From contig CAWKNP010000002.1 in the NCBI GenBank assembly GCA_963851105.1, forward strand, positions 372,001-436,000: DNA of 64,000 nucleotides, read 5' to 3'. The position numbers and the translations under genes were made by a program. Origin of the DNA: DATARN01 sp963851105. Lineage in GTDB: Bacteria > Actinomycetota > Acidimicrobiia > Acidimicrobiales > Palsa-688. The notes under the pieces are model-generated. The model did no database searches, was not told the DNA's origin, and worked only from the letters and a program-made list of their open reading frames with translations. This document shows positions 44,824-54,100 of the stretch, piece by piece; position 1 is the first letter of the stretch, and the number at the start of each line of letters is the position of its first letter.

Positions 44824-46278
44824 GTGACGAGATCACGGTCGGCCCTGGCGGTCTTGCAGCACTGTCCCACCGGTATCGAGGGCCTCGACACGATCACCTC
44901 CGGCGGGTTGCCACGGGGTCGCACCACCCTCGTCGCCGGGGGCCCGGGGTGTGGCAAGACGCTGATGGCGCTCGAGTTCTTGATCCGGGGAATCGAACAG
45001 GGCGAGGCGGGCGTGTTCTTCGCCTTCGAGGAGACCGCCGAGGAGTTGGCCGCCAACGTGGCCTCCTTCGGATGGGATCTCGAAGAGCTGATCGAACAAG
45101 GCAAGCTCGTCGTCGACTACATCAAGGTCGAGCGCGAGCAGATCGACATGACCGGGGACTACGACCTGGAAGCGCTGTTCATCCGGCTCGGCTTTGCCCT
45201 TGACGAGGTGGGCGCCAAGCGGGTGGCCCTTGACACCCTCGAGGTGCTCTTCTCCGCGCTCGACGACACCGCCCGCCTGCGATCGGAGCTACGCCGCCTG
45301 TTTTCGTGGTTGAAGACCCGTCGCGTCACCGCCATCGTGACCGCCGAGCGCGGTGAGGGAAGCCTCACGCGCCATGGGTTGGAGGAGTACGTCGCCGACT
45401 GCGTTATCGCGCTCGACCACCGCGTCGAGGAACAGACGGCGGTGCGGCGGATCAGGATCGTCAAGTTGCGGGGTTCGGCCCACGGCACCAACGAGTACCC
45501 GTTCGTGATTGGCGCCCACGGGTTCAGCGTCATTCCGGTGACAGCATTCGGCCTCGACCACCCCGCCGCCACCGAGGTCGTCTCGACCGGGATTGCCGAC
45601 CTCGACGCCATGCTGGACCAGCGGGGTTGGTACCAGGGCAGCGTCACGATGGTCTCGGGAGAGTCGGGCACGGGGAAGACGACCTTCGCATCCGCCTTCG
45701 TGGACGCCGCCTGCCAGCGCGGTGAGCGCAGCCTCTACCTCGCCTTCGAGGAGTCGGCCCCGCAGCTGATCCGCAACATGGCGTCGGTGGGGCTGTCGCT
45801 CGATCACTGGGCGCAGGAGGGCCTTCTCGTCATCCATGCCAGCCGGCCGACGCAATCGGACCTGGAGCGTCACTTGACCACCGTCTATGAGCAGGTCGAG
45901 GCCCATAACCCCGATGTGGTAGTCGTCGATCCCATCACCGACTTCACCTCCATGGGAGCCAGCGTGGACGTGAAGGCGCTGCTGATGCGCATCGTCGATT
46001 ACCTGAAGAACCGTCAGGTCACCACAGTATTCACAAGCCTGCAGCACGATTCGGGCAGCGCCGACCCCTCGGTTTCTTCCCTCATCGACAACTGGGTTCA
46101 GCTTCGCAACCTGGAGTCCGATGCCCAGCGCGATCGGGCCGTCTTCATCCAGAAGGCACGAGGGATGGCCCATTCAAACCAGATCCGAGGATTCTTTATC
46201 ACCGAAGAGGGGATAAAACTGATGGAGATTGTCAGGGCGCCCAGTGGGCGCCAGGAGAGCGCGACCAACCGAACATGA
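44824..46278 (+). CDS. kaiC: KaiC-family circadian-clock-type double RecA ATPase
   Basis: 484 residues from GTG 44824 (TTG 44818 is an alternative). CI domain: Walker A GGPGCGKT (39-46) and catalytic Glu pair 69-70 in FAFEETAEEL. CII domain: Walker A GESGTGKT (279-286) and Glu pair 309-310 in YLAFEES. The segment equivalent to the autophosphorylation site of cyanobacterial KaiC reads PSVSSLIDNWVQL, giving Ser418-Ser419 in place of Ser-Thr. Both domains are intact, so ATP hydrolysis and autokinase activity are plausible. The stop overlaps kaiB (ATGA). No KaiA gene is present, as in most non-cyanobacterial Kai systems. Confidence 0.95.
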   Translation: MTRSRSALAVLQHCPTGIEGLDTITSGGLPRGRTTLVAGGPGCGKTLMALEFLIRGIEQGEAGVFFAFEETAEELAANVASFGWDLEELIEQGKLVVDYIKVEREQIDMTGDYDLEALFIRLGFALDEVGAKRVALDTLEVLFSALDDTARLRSELRRLFSWLKTRRVTAIVTAERGEGSLTRHGLEEYVADCVIALDHRVEEQTAVRRIRIVKLRGSAHGTNEYPFVIGAHGFSVIPVTAFGLDHPAATEVVSTGIADLDAMLDQRGWYQGSVTMVSGESGTGKTTFASAFVDAACQRGERSLYLAFEESAPQLIRNMASVGLSLDHWAQEGLLVIHASRPTQSDLERHLTTVYEQVEAHNPDVVVVDPITDFTSMGASVDVKALLMRIVDYLKNRQVTTVFTSLQHDSGSADPSVSSLIDNWVQLRNLESDAQRDRAVFIQKARGMAHSNQIRGFFITEEGIKLMEIVRAPSGRQESATNRT

Positions 46279-46592
46279 GTACCGCAGGGGGCGGATTCGA
46301 TGAGGATGGCGACGACCAGACATGGCGGTTGCGGCTGTACGTGGCCGGGGAGACACCGCGTTCGGTGGCAGCGCTGAGCAACCTTCGCCGGATCTGCGAG
46401 GAGCATCTGGCGGGGAAGTACACCATCGAGGTCATCGACCTCCTGGAACGGCCGCAGTTGGCCCGGGGGGAGCAGATCGTGGCCATCCCGACCCTTGAGC
46501 GGCGCCTACCAGAGCCGGTCCGCAAGATCATCGGCGATCTCTCTAATACCGAGCGCGTCCTTATCGGCCTTGACATCCGGGCCGTCCAATGA
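46275..46592 (+). CDS. kaiB: KaiB
   Basis: 105 residues. After an acidic N-terminal tail, the thioredoxin-like KaiB fold is highly conserved: LRLYVAGETPRSVAALSNL, RRICEEHLAGKYTIEVIDLL, RPQLARGEQIVAIPTLERRL and PEPVRKIIGDLSNTERVLIGLD. KaiB is the fold-switching protein that binds the CI ring of KaiC. It overlaps kaiC by 4 bp and is 7 bp upstream of the SpoIIE-type gene, so all three are co-translated. The tail (GGGFDEDGDD) is not typical of cyanobacterial KaiB. Confidence 0.97.
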   Translation: MSTAGGGFDEDGDDQTWRLRLYVAGETPRSVAALSNLRRICEEHLAGKYTIEVIDLLERPQLARGEQIVAIPTLERRLPEPVRKIIGDLSNTERVLIGLDIRAVQ

Positions 46593-46605
46593 CCGTCCAA
46601 TGACC
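46584..46605 (+). repeat. 11-bp direct duplication at the kaiB/phosphatase junction
   Basis: GTCCAATGACC occurs twice in tandem (46584-46594 and 46595-46605). The first copy contains the kaiB stop, the second the phosphatase ATG (46600). With one copy the phosphatase ATG would overlap the kaiB TGA as ATGA, just as kaiC and kaiB overlap. Confidence 0.9.
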
Positions 46606-49059
46606 ATGGCACGGAGCCGGCCCGTCATCGCCCCCGACGTGCTCGACGCCCTGCCGATGGCGGTCGTCGTGGTCGCGGCCGACGGCGGCATCGCCGGCTG
46701 GAATGCCGCCTCCGAGATCCTTTACGGGCACACTCGTGAGGCGGTGCTCGGTGCTGCCGCGGTCGAGGTCCTCTTCGACGCCGACGACCAGCAGGCCGCT
46801 CGCGACCTCTTCGGCCGACTGCCGATCCTCGGCACCTGGGAGGGGGACTGCCGGGTGCGCCGCCGCGACGGCGCCTTGCTCGTGAGTTCGTTCCGTCTGG
46901 CCGCGGTCGGCGTCGGCGGGGAGGCAGTGTGGGTCGCGACCGACGGCACAGACCAGGGCTTGGCCGAGCAGGAGCGGGCCGTGCTGTTGAGCGCCGAACA
47001 CGCGGCGCGCGCGACCGCCGAAGATGCGCTGGCGCTGGTCGAAGCCATCTTCATATCGGCGCCGGTCGGCATAGCGGTGTTCGACCTCGAGTCTCGCTAC
47101 GTCCGGGTCAACGACGCCTACGCCGCCCTGAGCGGGGTTCCCGCTGCCGACCATGTCGGCGCCCAGGTGGGCGATGGCGCGCTCCTTCCCATCGAAATAG
47201 TCGCCGACCTGCGCCGAGTCGTCACGACCGGACGTTCCATCCTCGGCCGTCACATCGAGCTCGGCGACAGCGACGATCCGGCCGACGACCGCCATTTCAC
47301 GGTGAACTACTTCCCGGTGCGCACCGCCGGCCGAGCCCTGGTCGGTGCCGGCTTGACCCTTGTCGAGGTCACCCAGGCGAAGCGGGCCGAGGCAGAGCGC
47401 GCCGCCTTGCTACGGCGGGCGGAGACGGCCCAGCAACGCCTCTCCATCCTGGCGACGGCCAGCGCCGTGCTTACCACGACCATGGAAATGGACGAGTTGC
47501 TGGGCCGCTTGACCCGGGTCTTGACGCCGTCGGCGGCCGACTGGTGCCTGATCGAACTGGTCGATGCCCGCGGTGACGTCGAGCATGTGGCGGTGTCGCA
47601 CCGTGACCGCGACACGGCCGCCGCCGTGGCGACGTTTCTGCAGGTCAACCCGGTCGACATTGACGGCAGCGGCCCGCTGGCCGAGGTGCTTCGAACCGGC
47701 CAAGCCCGGCTGGCGGGGGAAAGCACCATCGGCGAGCTTCTGCGTCCCTTGGCGGGCGGGCGAAGCAATGCCCCGTCCCGCCGGCTAACAGTGCGCTCCA
47801 GCGTGATCGTCCCCATCGAGACCCGGGGCCGGGCCCACGGGGTGCTGACCCTGGCAACCGACCGCACCCGGGTGCTCGACGACGATGACCTCGACCTCGC
47901 CGTCGAGATCGCCCATCAAGCGGCGCTGGCGGTTGGCAACGCCCGCGCCTTCCAGCAGGAGCATCAAATCGCCGAGAGCCTGCAGCGGGCCCTGCTGCCC
48001 ACCATCGTCCCGTCGGTGCCCCGGCTCGATCTGGCCGTGCGTTATGTCGCGGCGACCGACCGGGCATCGGTGGGAGGTGACTGGTACGACGTCTTTGCTT
48101 TCGACGACGGCACCACCGGCGTCGTAGTCGGCGATGTGGTCGGCCATGACATCAGCGCTTCGACCTCGATGGGCCAGCTGCGCAGCGCGCTGCGCGCCTA
48201 TGCCTACGAGGACCACTCGTCGCCCGCGGCGGCGCTGGCGCGCGTCGATCGCCGTTTTGACAGCCTGGGCCTCACCCTGGCGACGTGCATCTTCGGCGTC
48301 GTCGACGTCGAGGCCTCGACCCTGCGGTGGAGCAACGCCGGCCACCCGCCACCGCTTCTTCTCCGTGACCGCCAAGCATCGTTTCTTGACGACGCGGCGG
48401 GCGTCATCCTCGGGGTCACCGCCGGGGCCGACACGCCCGAAGCGACGACCGACCTATGTCCCGGCGACCTACTCGTGCTGTACACCGACGGGTTGGTGGA
48501 GCGCCGGGGCGACTCCTTGCAGGAGGGCTTCGACCGTCTGGCCGCCGCCGCGGCGGCGGTGGCCGACGAGTGCGCCGACGTGGTGTGCGACGCATTGCTG
48601 GCGGCGCTCGTGCCCCCGAGCGAGACTCGTGACGACGACATCGCCATTCTCGTCGTCCGGGTGCTTCGGGCGGAACCGGCCGCCCAGGTCCACCGCCTGG
48701 CGTTCGACTCCAAACCCGAGAGCGTGGCGTTGACCCGAGGTTTCATCGCCGGCGTGTTCCACGGCGCCAACTGGGGCAACCAGGCCGAAGCGGCGGTGCT
48801 CCTCGGCAGCGAGCTGGTGACGAACTCGGTGCGCCACGCCAAGGGGCCGTGCGAGCTCACGGTGACGTTTCGAGACGACCTGGTCGAGGTGGCGGTGGCC
48901 GATGGCGATCCCCGCCTGCCCGAGGCTCGCGTGCCGGGTCCCCTCGACGACAACGGTCGCGGCTTCCTGCTCATCAATGCCCTCGCCGTTGATTGGGGGG
49001 TGCGGCTGCTCCCCACTGGCAAGGCCGCTTGGTTCACCCTGCATTCCGCCCCCGACTGA
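46600..49059 (+). CDS. PAS-PAS-GAF-PP2C(SpoIIE/RsbU)-HATPase signalling protein
   Basis: 819 residues from ATG 46600 (or 46606). Order: PAS (about 12-110), second PAS (140-260), GAF (280-445), PP2C/SpoIIE phosphatase (455-680) and a C-terminal RsbW-like GHKL ATPase (690-819). PP2C metal-site motifs are ASVGGDWYDVFAFDDG, VVGDVVGHD, NAGHPPPLLL, YTDGLVERR and RDDDIAILVVR; the ATPase has LGSELVTNSVRHAKG (N box), VADGDP and GRGFLLINALAVDWG. Such fusions dephosphorylate and phosphorylate anti-sigma antagonists in partner switching. Co-transcription with kaiC-kaiB makes it the likely output of the Kai module; its target sigma factor is not in the window. Confidence 0.93.
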   Translation: MTMARSRPVIAPDVLDALPMAVVVVAADGGIAGWNAASEILYGHTREAVLGAAAVEVLFDADDQQAARDLFGRLPILGTWEGDCRVRRRDGALLVSSFRLAAVGVGGEAVWVATDGTDQGLAEQERAVLLSAEHAARATAEDALALVEAIFISAPVGIAVFDLESRYVRVNDAYAALSGVPAADHVGAQVGDGALLPIEIVADLRRVVTTGRSILGRHIELGDSDDPADDRHFTVNYFPVRTAGRALVGAGLTLVEVTQAKRAEAERAALLRRAETAQQRLSILATASAVLTTTMEMDELLGRLTRVLTPSAADWCLIELVDARGDVEHVAVSHRDRDTAAAVATFLQVNPVDIDGSGPLAEVLRTGQARLAGESTIGELLRPLAGGRSNAPSRRLTVRSSVIVPIETRGRAHGVLTLATDRTRVLDDDDLDLAVEIAHQAALAVGNARAFQQEHQIAESLQRALLPTIVPSVPRLDLAVRYVAATDRASVGGDWYDVFAFDDGTTGVVVGDVVGHDISASTSMGQLRSALRAYAYEDHSSPAAALARVDRRFDSLGLTLATCIFGVVDVEASTLRWSNAGHPPPLLLRDRQASFLDDAAGVILGVTAGADTPEATTDLCPGDLLVLYTDGLVERRGDSLQEGFDRLAAAAAAVADECADVVCDALLAALVPPSETRDDDIAILVVRVLRAEPAAQVHRLAFDSKPESVALTRGFIAGVFHGANWGNQAEAAVLLGSELVTNSVRHAKGPCELTVTFRDDLVEVAVADGDPRLPEARVPGPLDDNGRGFLLINALAVDWGVRLLPTGKAAWFTLHSAPD

Positions 49060-49073
49060 GACAGCTGGAAAAG

Positions 49074-49123
49074 GGGGGTAGCGCGCAAACCGCTGTGTAC
49101 GCAGCGGTTTGCGCGCTGCCCCC
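49074..49123. terminator. 22-bp stem hairpin between the Kai operon and the ccmF-like gene
   Basis: GGGGG-T-AGCGCGCAAACCGCTG pairs with its complement around the 6-nt loop TGTACG; the only imperfection is one T-G pair. It starts 14 bp after the phosphatase stop and ends 15 bp before the next ATG. It probably terminates the kai transcript, or controls read-through into ccmF. No T-run follows. Confidence 0.8.
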
Positions 49124-49138
49124 TAGGGTGAGTGGTCC

Positions 49139-51187
49139 ATGGACTCGGGCGTCGTGGGATGGTTCGCCCTTTGGGGTGCCGTCGCGGCCGCCACCGTCTC
49201 GTGTGTCGCCCTGAGGCGCCCAGCGATCGCCGTGCGGGCCGGCCAAGCCGCCGCCGGGCTGGCCGCACTGGCGGTCGCCGCTCTCGCCTGGAGCCTGTTG
49301 TCCGGGAATTTCGCACTCACCTACGTGGCCGACACGACCACCCGGCGGGGAAGCTGGCCCTACCGCCTGGCCGGCATGTGGGGCGGCAACGGCGGCTCGC
49401 TGCTGCTCTGGGCGGCATTCGTCCTCGGCGCCGGATTCCTGGCGACCCGTCCGCCCGACCAGCGCGCCCTGCACGACCAGTACGACCCGCACGACCAGCG
49501 GGCCCCGCACGACCCGCATCGCCGGCGCCGAGCCCGCCAGATGGTCGTGGCGATAGGCGGGGCCCTGCTGGCCGTGGATGCGACGACCGCCAATCCCTTC
49601 GCCCGCCTCGCCATTCCTGCCATCGACGGTGGCGGTCTCACGCCGATCCTTCAATACCCCGCGATGCTCTACCACCCGATCCTGCTCTACGCCGGCCACG
49701 CCGCCTTGGTGGCGCCGTTCGCCCTGACCCTGGCGGCTGTTGCCGACCAAAGGCTGGATGAGGCGTGGCTGGCGGCCACCCGGCGGTGGATGCTGGTGGC
49801 CTGGTTGCTGCTCGGCGTCGCCCTGATCGCGGGCGCCCACTGGGCCTACGTCGAGCTCGGCTGGGGCGGTTTCTGGGGTTGGGACCCTGTGGAGAACAGT
49901 GGTCTCCTGCCGTGGCTGGCCGCCACCGCCTTCCTCCACCGAGCCCGGGGCAACAACACAGGCAGCCCGTCGCTCGCGGCCCTGGCCGTCTTTCCCTTCG
50001 CCCTCAGCCTCGTCGGCACCGCGGTCAGCCGCTCGGGCGCCGCCCAGTCGGTGCACGCCTTCGCCCAGGCCACCGCGGTCGGAAGGGGTCTGCTGGCCGT
50101 CGTTGTGGTTGCGGTCGGCGCCGCCGTGCTCCTGGTGGGGCGCGCCGCCCTCCGGGATCCGCAACCGGCTGCGCCCCCGGGGCGCGATTGGCAGCGCAGG
50201 GCCCTGGCGGCCGCCGCGGTTGCGCTGCTGGCCCTGGTGCTGGTCATCGGTGTGGGCACGGTCTTCCCGGTGCTGGCCCATGCCGTGGGGGGCCAGACGA
50301 TCGAGGTGACGACCCGCTATTACGGCCGCGTGGTGACGCCGCTCGCGATCGCGGCAGTAGTCCTGATGGGGATCGGCCCTCTGCTCGGCCGCCACACCCC
50401 GACCACGAGCTGGCTGGCTGCCGGCGCCGCGGCCACCGTCGTGGCCGCGCTGTTCCTCGGCGCCGGCGGGGACCTCGGCCCCGCTGCCCTCGGCGCCGCG
50501 GCCGCCGCCGCTGCCGTGGCGACGATCGCCGAGCTGGCCCGGACCCGGCGCCTGAGACGCGCCGGCGCCCTCATGGCCCACACCGGTATCGCCGTCCTGC
50601 TCCTCGGCACCGCGGGCTCCCTCCTCGGCCAGCGGGTGACCCAGGTCGTCCGTCCCGGCGGCCAGCTCAGCGTGGCGGGCTTCACTCTGCGTTACCGAGA
50701 CCTGATGATCGACCAGGGGCCGGGGTGGCAGCGGGTCCGCGTGATCGTCGACGTCGTCGACCACGGCCACCAGGTCGCGACCCTCACGCCGGCGTTGCGA
50801 GTCTTCGCCGGCCAGACCGCGGCGCTGTCGGACGTCGCGATGCGCTCGACGCCCCAGCGCGACCTGCTGATCACGGTGCGCCAGATCGACCCGCCGACGG
50901 GGGCCGCGACCGTGGACGTGACGGTCCGGCCCCTCGTCATTCTCGTCTGGTGGGGGGCTCTGGTGGCCGCCGCCGGCGGTGCCCTCGTGTTGCTGACCGC
51001 CCTGACTGCCGGGACGGCCCGGAAGGCCCGACCCCAGATGCCCGACGGCGCAAAGTCACTGGTCGCCGCTGACCAGCTGTCAGTGGCGCCGGTCCCGCTT
51101 GCGCTCGAGGAGACGGTCAATCGTCGGGGGAGGCGTGGGGGGGTCGGGCCCCTTTTTCCCCGGCTTCTTTTTCCCCGGCGTGGGTGA
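49139..51187 (+). CDS. ccmF: CcmF/CcsA-type heme lyase (cytochrome c biogenesis)
   Basis: 682 residues with about 14 hydrophobic segments. The heme-handling WWD motif is WGGFWGWDPVENSGLLPWL, preceded by the conserved GNGGSLLLWA and YPAMLYHPILLYAGHAA segments and followed by SRSGAAQSVHAF. CcmF ligates heme to apocytochrome c. Between TMs lies a charged insert with repeated HDQ/DPH units (PPDQRALHDQYDPHDQRAPH). Other ccm genes are not in the window. The 3' end overlaps the convergent VWA gene by 108 bp, an unusual antisense overlap. Confidence 0.92.
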   Translation: MDSGVVGWFALWGAVAAATVSCVALRRPAIAVRAGQAAAGLAALAVAALAWSLLSGNFALTYVADTTTRRGSWPYRLAGMWGGNGGSLLLWAAFVLGAGFLATRPPDQRALHDQYDPHDQRAPHDPHRRRRARQMVVAIGGALLAVDATTANPFARLAIPAIDGGGLTPILQYPAMLYHPILLYAGHAALVAPFALTLAAVADQRLDEAWLAATRRWMLVAWLLLGVALIAGAHWAYVELGWGGFWGWDPVENSGLLPWLAATAFLHRARGNNTGSPSLAALAVFPFALSLVGTAVSRSGAAQSVHAFAQATAVGRGLLAVVVVAVGAAVLLVGRAALRDPQPAAPPGRDWQRRALAAAAVALLALVLVIGVGTVFPVLAHAVGGQTIEVTTRYYGRVVTPLAIAAVVLMGIGPLLGRHTPTTSWLAAGAAATVVAALFLGAGGDLGPAALGAAAAAAAVATIAELARTRRLRRAGALMAHTGIAVLLLGTAGSLLGQRVTQVVRPGGQLSVAGFTLRYRDLMIDQGPGWQRVRVIVDVVDHGHQVATLTPALRVFAGQTAALSDVAMRSTPQRDLLITVRQIDPPTGAATVDVTVRPLVILVWWGALVAAAGGALVLLTALTAGTARKARPQMPDGAKSLVAADQLSVAPVPLALEETVNRRGRRGGVGPLFPRLLFPRRG

Positions 51188-54100
51188 CCGCTCCCGACGG
51201 GCGAGCCGCCGGCCCGCCGTGACGACCTGCTTCCAGCGGGGCTGGGCGGCGCCGTGGAAGGCAAGGCGGCCGAGGGCGATGGTGACGGGCCACAGCGCGG
51301 CGGCCGCCAGCAGGAGCCAGCCCGCCAGGGGGATCCGGCCCCGGCCCGCGGGCAGTGTCGCGGGATCGAAGGCGCGGGTGGCGTCGATGGCGCCCCGGCC
51401 CCCGCTGAGGCGGGAGATCCGCACGAGGGCGGCGGCGTCGGGCTGACCGGGCAGGTACTCGGCGGAGTAGGACTGGACGGCCACGGCGGTCGCGCTGAGC
51501 AACGGACCACCGGGGCCGTTGACGGTGGCGCCGACGGCGTAGGTGCCGGCCGCGGCCGCCGGGACTTCGCCGACAAACGTGGTCGCCGAGGTCTGCTGCA
51601 GCGGCACGGTCAGGTCGTTCAGGTTGGGGTCGGCGACATGCGCCACCGCGGTCGCCCCGTCAGGCCAGGCGTCCTGGCGCTCGACGGTCACCCGCACCGA
51701 GTTGCCCACCGTCTCGGCCCGGACGCTCGAGCCCGCCGCCCCCCGCAGTGGGAAGGTGTCCTTGACCACGCCGGTCCAGAACGAGACATAGCCCGGCCAG
51801 GTGGCCCACTGCTGGGACCAGCGGGCCGAGGCGTCGCTCGTCCACGAGGTGACCTTGCCGAGGCCGTCGTGCCAAGACGCCAGGAGGGGGTCGCCCTGGT
51901 CGCCCACGGTGAGCAGCGTCGAAGCCGACGGCTTGGCCGTGGTCGCCAGGTACCCGAGCAACGGCGGCGATGCCGTCAGGTTGCGCACCGGCGCCGCCGA
52001 CGAGACAACCTTCGGGTAGAAACTGCCCTCGGCCACCAGGTTCCGGGTGGCCAGCACCGCTTCCGCGGCCATGATCGTTGGGACCTGCGACAGGTCCTGA
52101 CCGGCGTAGAAGCGGCCGTGGCCGGCCGCCGCCACCGCCGCCAGCTGGTCGGTCGAGGCCTCGCCGGTGGCCAGTACCGACACCGTGATGCCCTCGGCGT
52201 AGAGTTGCGCCGCCTGCTGGGCCAGCCCCACCAGCGCCGCCTGCGAGGTGAACCCGTCGGTGAACAGGATGATGTGCTTGAGCTGCGCCTTCGCCGCTTT
52301 CAGGGCTTCGGCCGCCTTGGGCAGCGGGGTCGTGAGGTCGGTCCCGCCCGCCGGGGTGAGCGAGTTCAGCCCCTTGGTCACGACGTCGCTGGCGGGAAGC
52401 GCCTGCAGGGGGACGATCCATTTCTGCTCGGTGTTGAACGCCAGCACGCCGACCTGGTCGTTGGCGTTGAGCGCGTTGATCGCCCGGGCCGCCGCCGCCC
52501 GGGACACGTCGGTCTTGTTGACGCCGCCGCCGGTGCGGTTGGCGCCTGTTGCCAGGCCGTTGGCGCCGCCATTGCAGTGGCACGCCGTCATGGAGCCGCT
52601 GCTGTCTATGGCCAGGACCTCGGCGACCGACAGGCGCCGCTTCGGGTCGGTCACGTCGCTGATCACAGGGAGCAACTGCTCGAGATCGCTGTTCAGGTAC
52701 CCGCCGAGGCCGTAGCTGCGGTCGCCGCCGATGGCAACCAAACCGTCACCGAAGTCCTTGCTGGCGACCGCCAGCGCGGCCGTCTGCGCCGGCGCCAGCG
52801 ACCGGCTGTCGACGTCCACCAGCACCGTCGAGGTGTAGCTCGCCAGCTGGTCGACGGTCGGGAGGGCGGCCACGCCGACGGTGTCGACCTGGAGGCCGCC
52901 GGCTTTCAGGGCGGCCGCGAGCGTCGCGCCCTCACCGGTCATGCCCTCAACCACCAGCACCCGCGCCGGGCCGGCAACAGGGACCGCGGCGAACCCGACG
53001 TTGTTCTCCGGCACCTGGTCATTGGGTGCGTTGATGTCGAGGCGGTAGCGCAGAACGCCCGTTGCCGCCGCGGGATCGACGACCTGAGGCAGGTCGACAA
53101 CACTCTGGCCTGCGGGTACCGGGACCGTCCGCTCGGCGACCACCGCACCGTCGCGGGACAAGGCGAGGGCGACGGTTGTCGCGTGGTCGGCGACGATGGT
53201 CGCCTGGAGGGAAAAGGCCTCGCCCGGGCGGACCACGCTGGGGGGGCGGAGACCGACCACCGCCACGTCGGCGCCCGCGTTGGTGGCGACGGGGTGGACG
53301 TCGACCTGGATCCCGGCGGCGCGCAGGCGCGCCGTCTCGGCGATGGCGTCACCTTGGGTTTGGCGGCCGTCGGAGACCACGACGATGCGCCGCCGGGCCG
53401 ACGAAGGCAGCAGGGCACCCCCGAGGCGCAGCGCGCCGGCCAGATTGGTGGCGGTGGTGTCGACCCGTGTCGCCGGTTCGAGCAGGCGGGTGTTGCGCTG
53501 CACCGTCAGGTCGACTTTGGCGTCGGCGCCGAAGAGCACCACGCCTGCCAGGTCGTTCTTCGCCTGGTGGCGGAGGGCACCGCGGACCCAATCCGCGGCC
53601 AGCTGGCGGCCCCCGGCGCCGAGGGAATCCGATTGGTCGAGAAGGAACACCACGGCCACCCGGCGCTCGGGTCGCGCCAGGGCGACGCCAAGGAGGGCGG
53701 CCACCACGGCGGCGACGATCACCACCCGCAACGCCAGCGAGGCCCGCCACTGCCTCGGCGGCACCGCCCGCGTCCGCCACGCCAGCCACAGCTCGACGGC
53801 GATTACGAGGAGGAGGGCGGCCGCGACCCAGCCGAGCAGGGGCTGCTGGCCGGTGGTGCCGTGCTCTCCGGGCAGGGTGGGCCGCGGGCGGATCGGCAGG
53901 CTGCCCGCGGGCGTCAGATCCGACTGGCGGGGATCGGCGTTGACCGCCAGGACCTGCTGGGCCCCATGGGTTCCTGAGGCGCTGACCGTCCAGAAGCCGG
54001 TGTGGTCGGCCACCGGCGGCGGCGCGTCGGGGGCGACCAGGAGGTTGATCCCGGCCGGGCCGGTGACCACTAGGGCGGGATGGGCGTTGCCGAGGGGCAG

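Noticed and set aside
51254..53977. 907-aa plus-strand ORF opposite the VWA gene
   Set aside because: Arg/Gly/Val-rich antisense translation with no domain; the opposite strand codes for three VWA domains.
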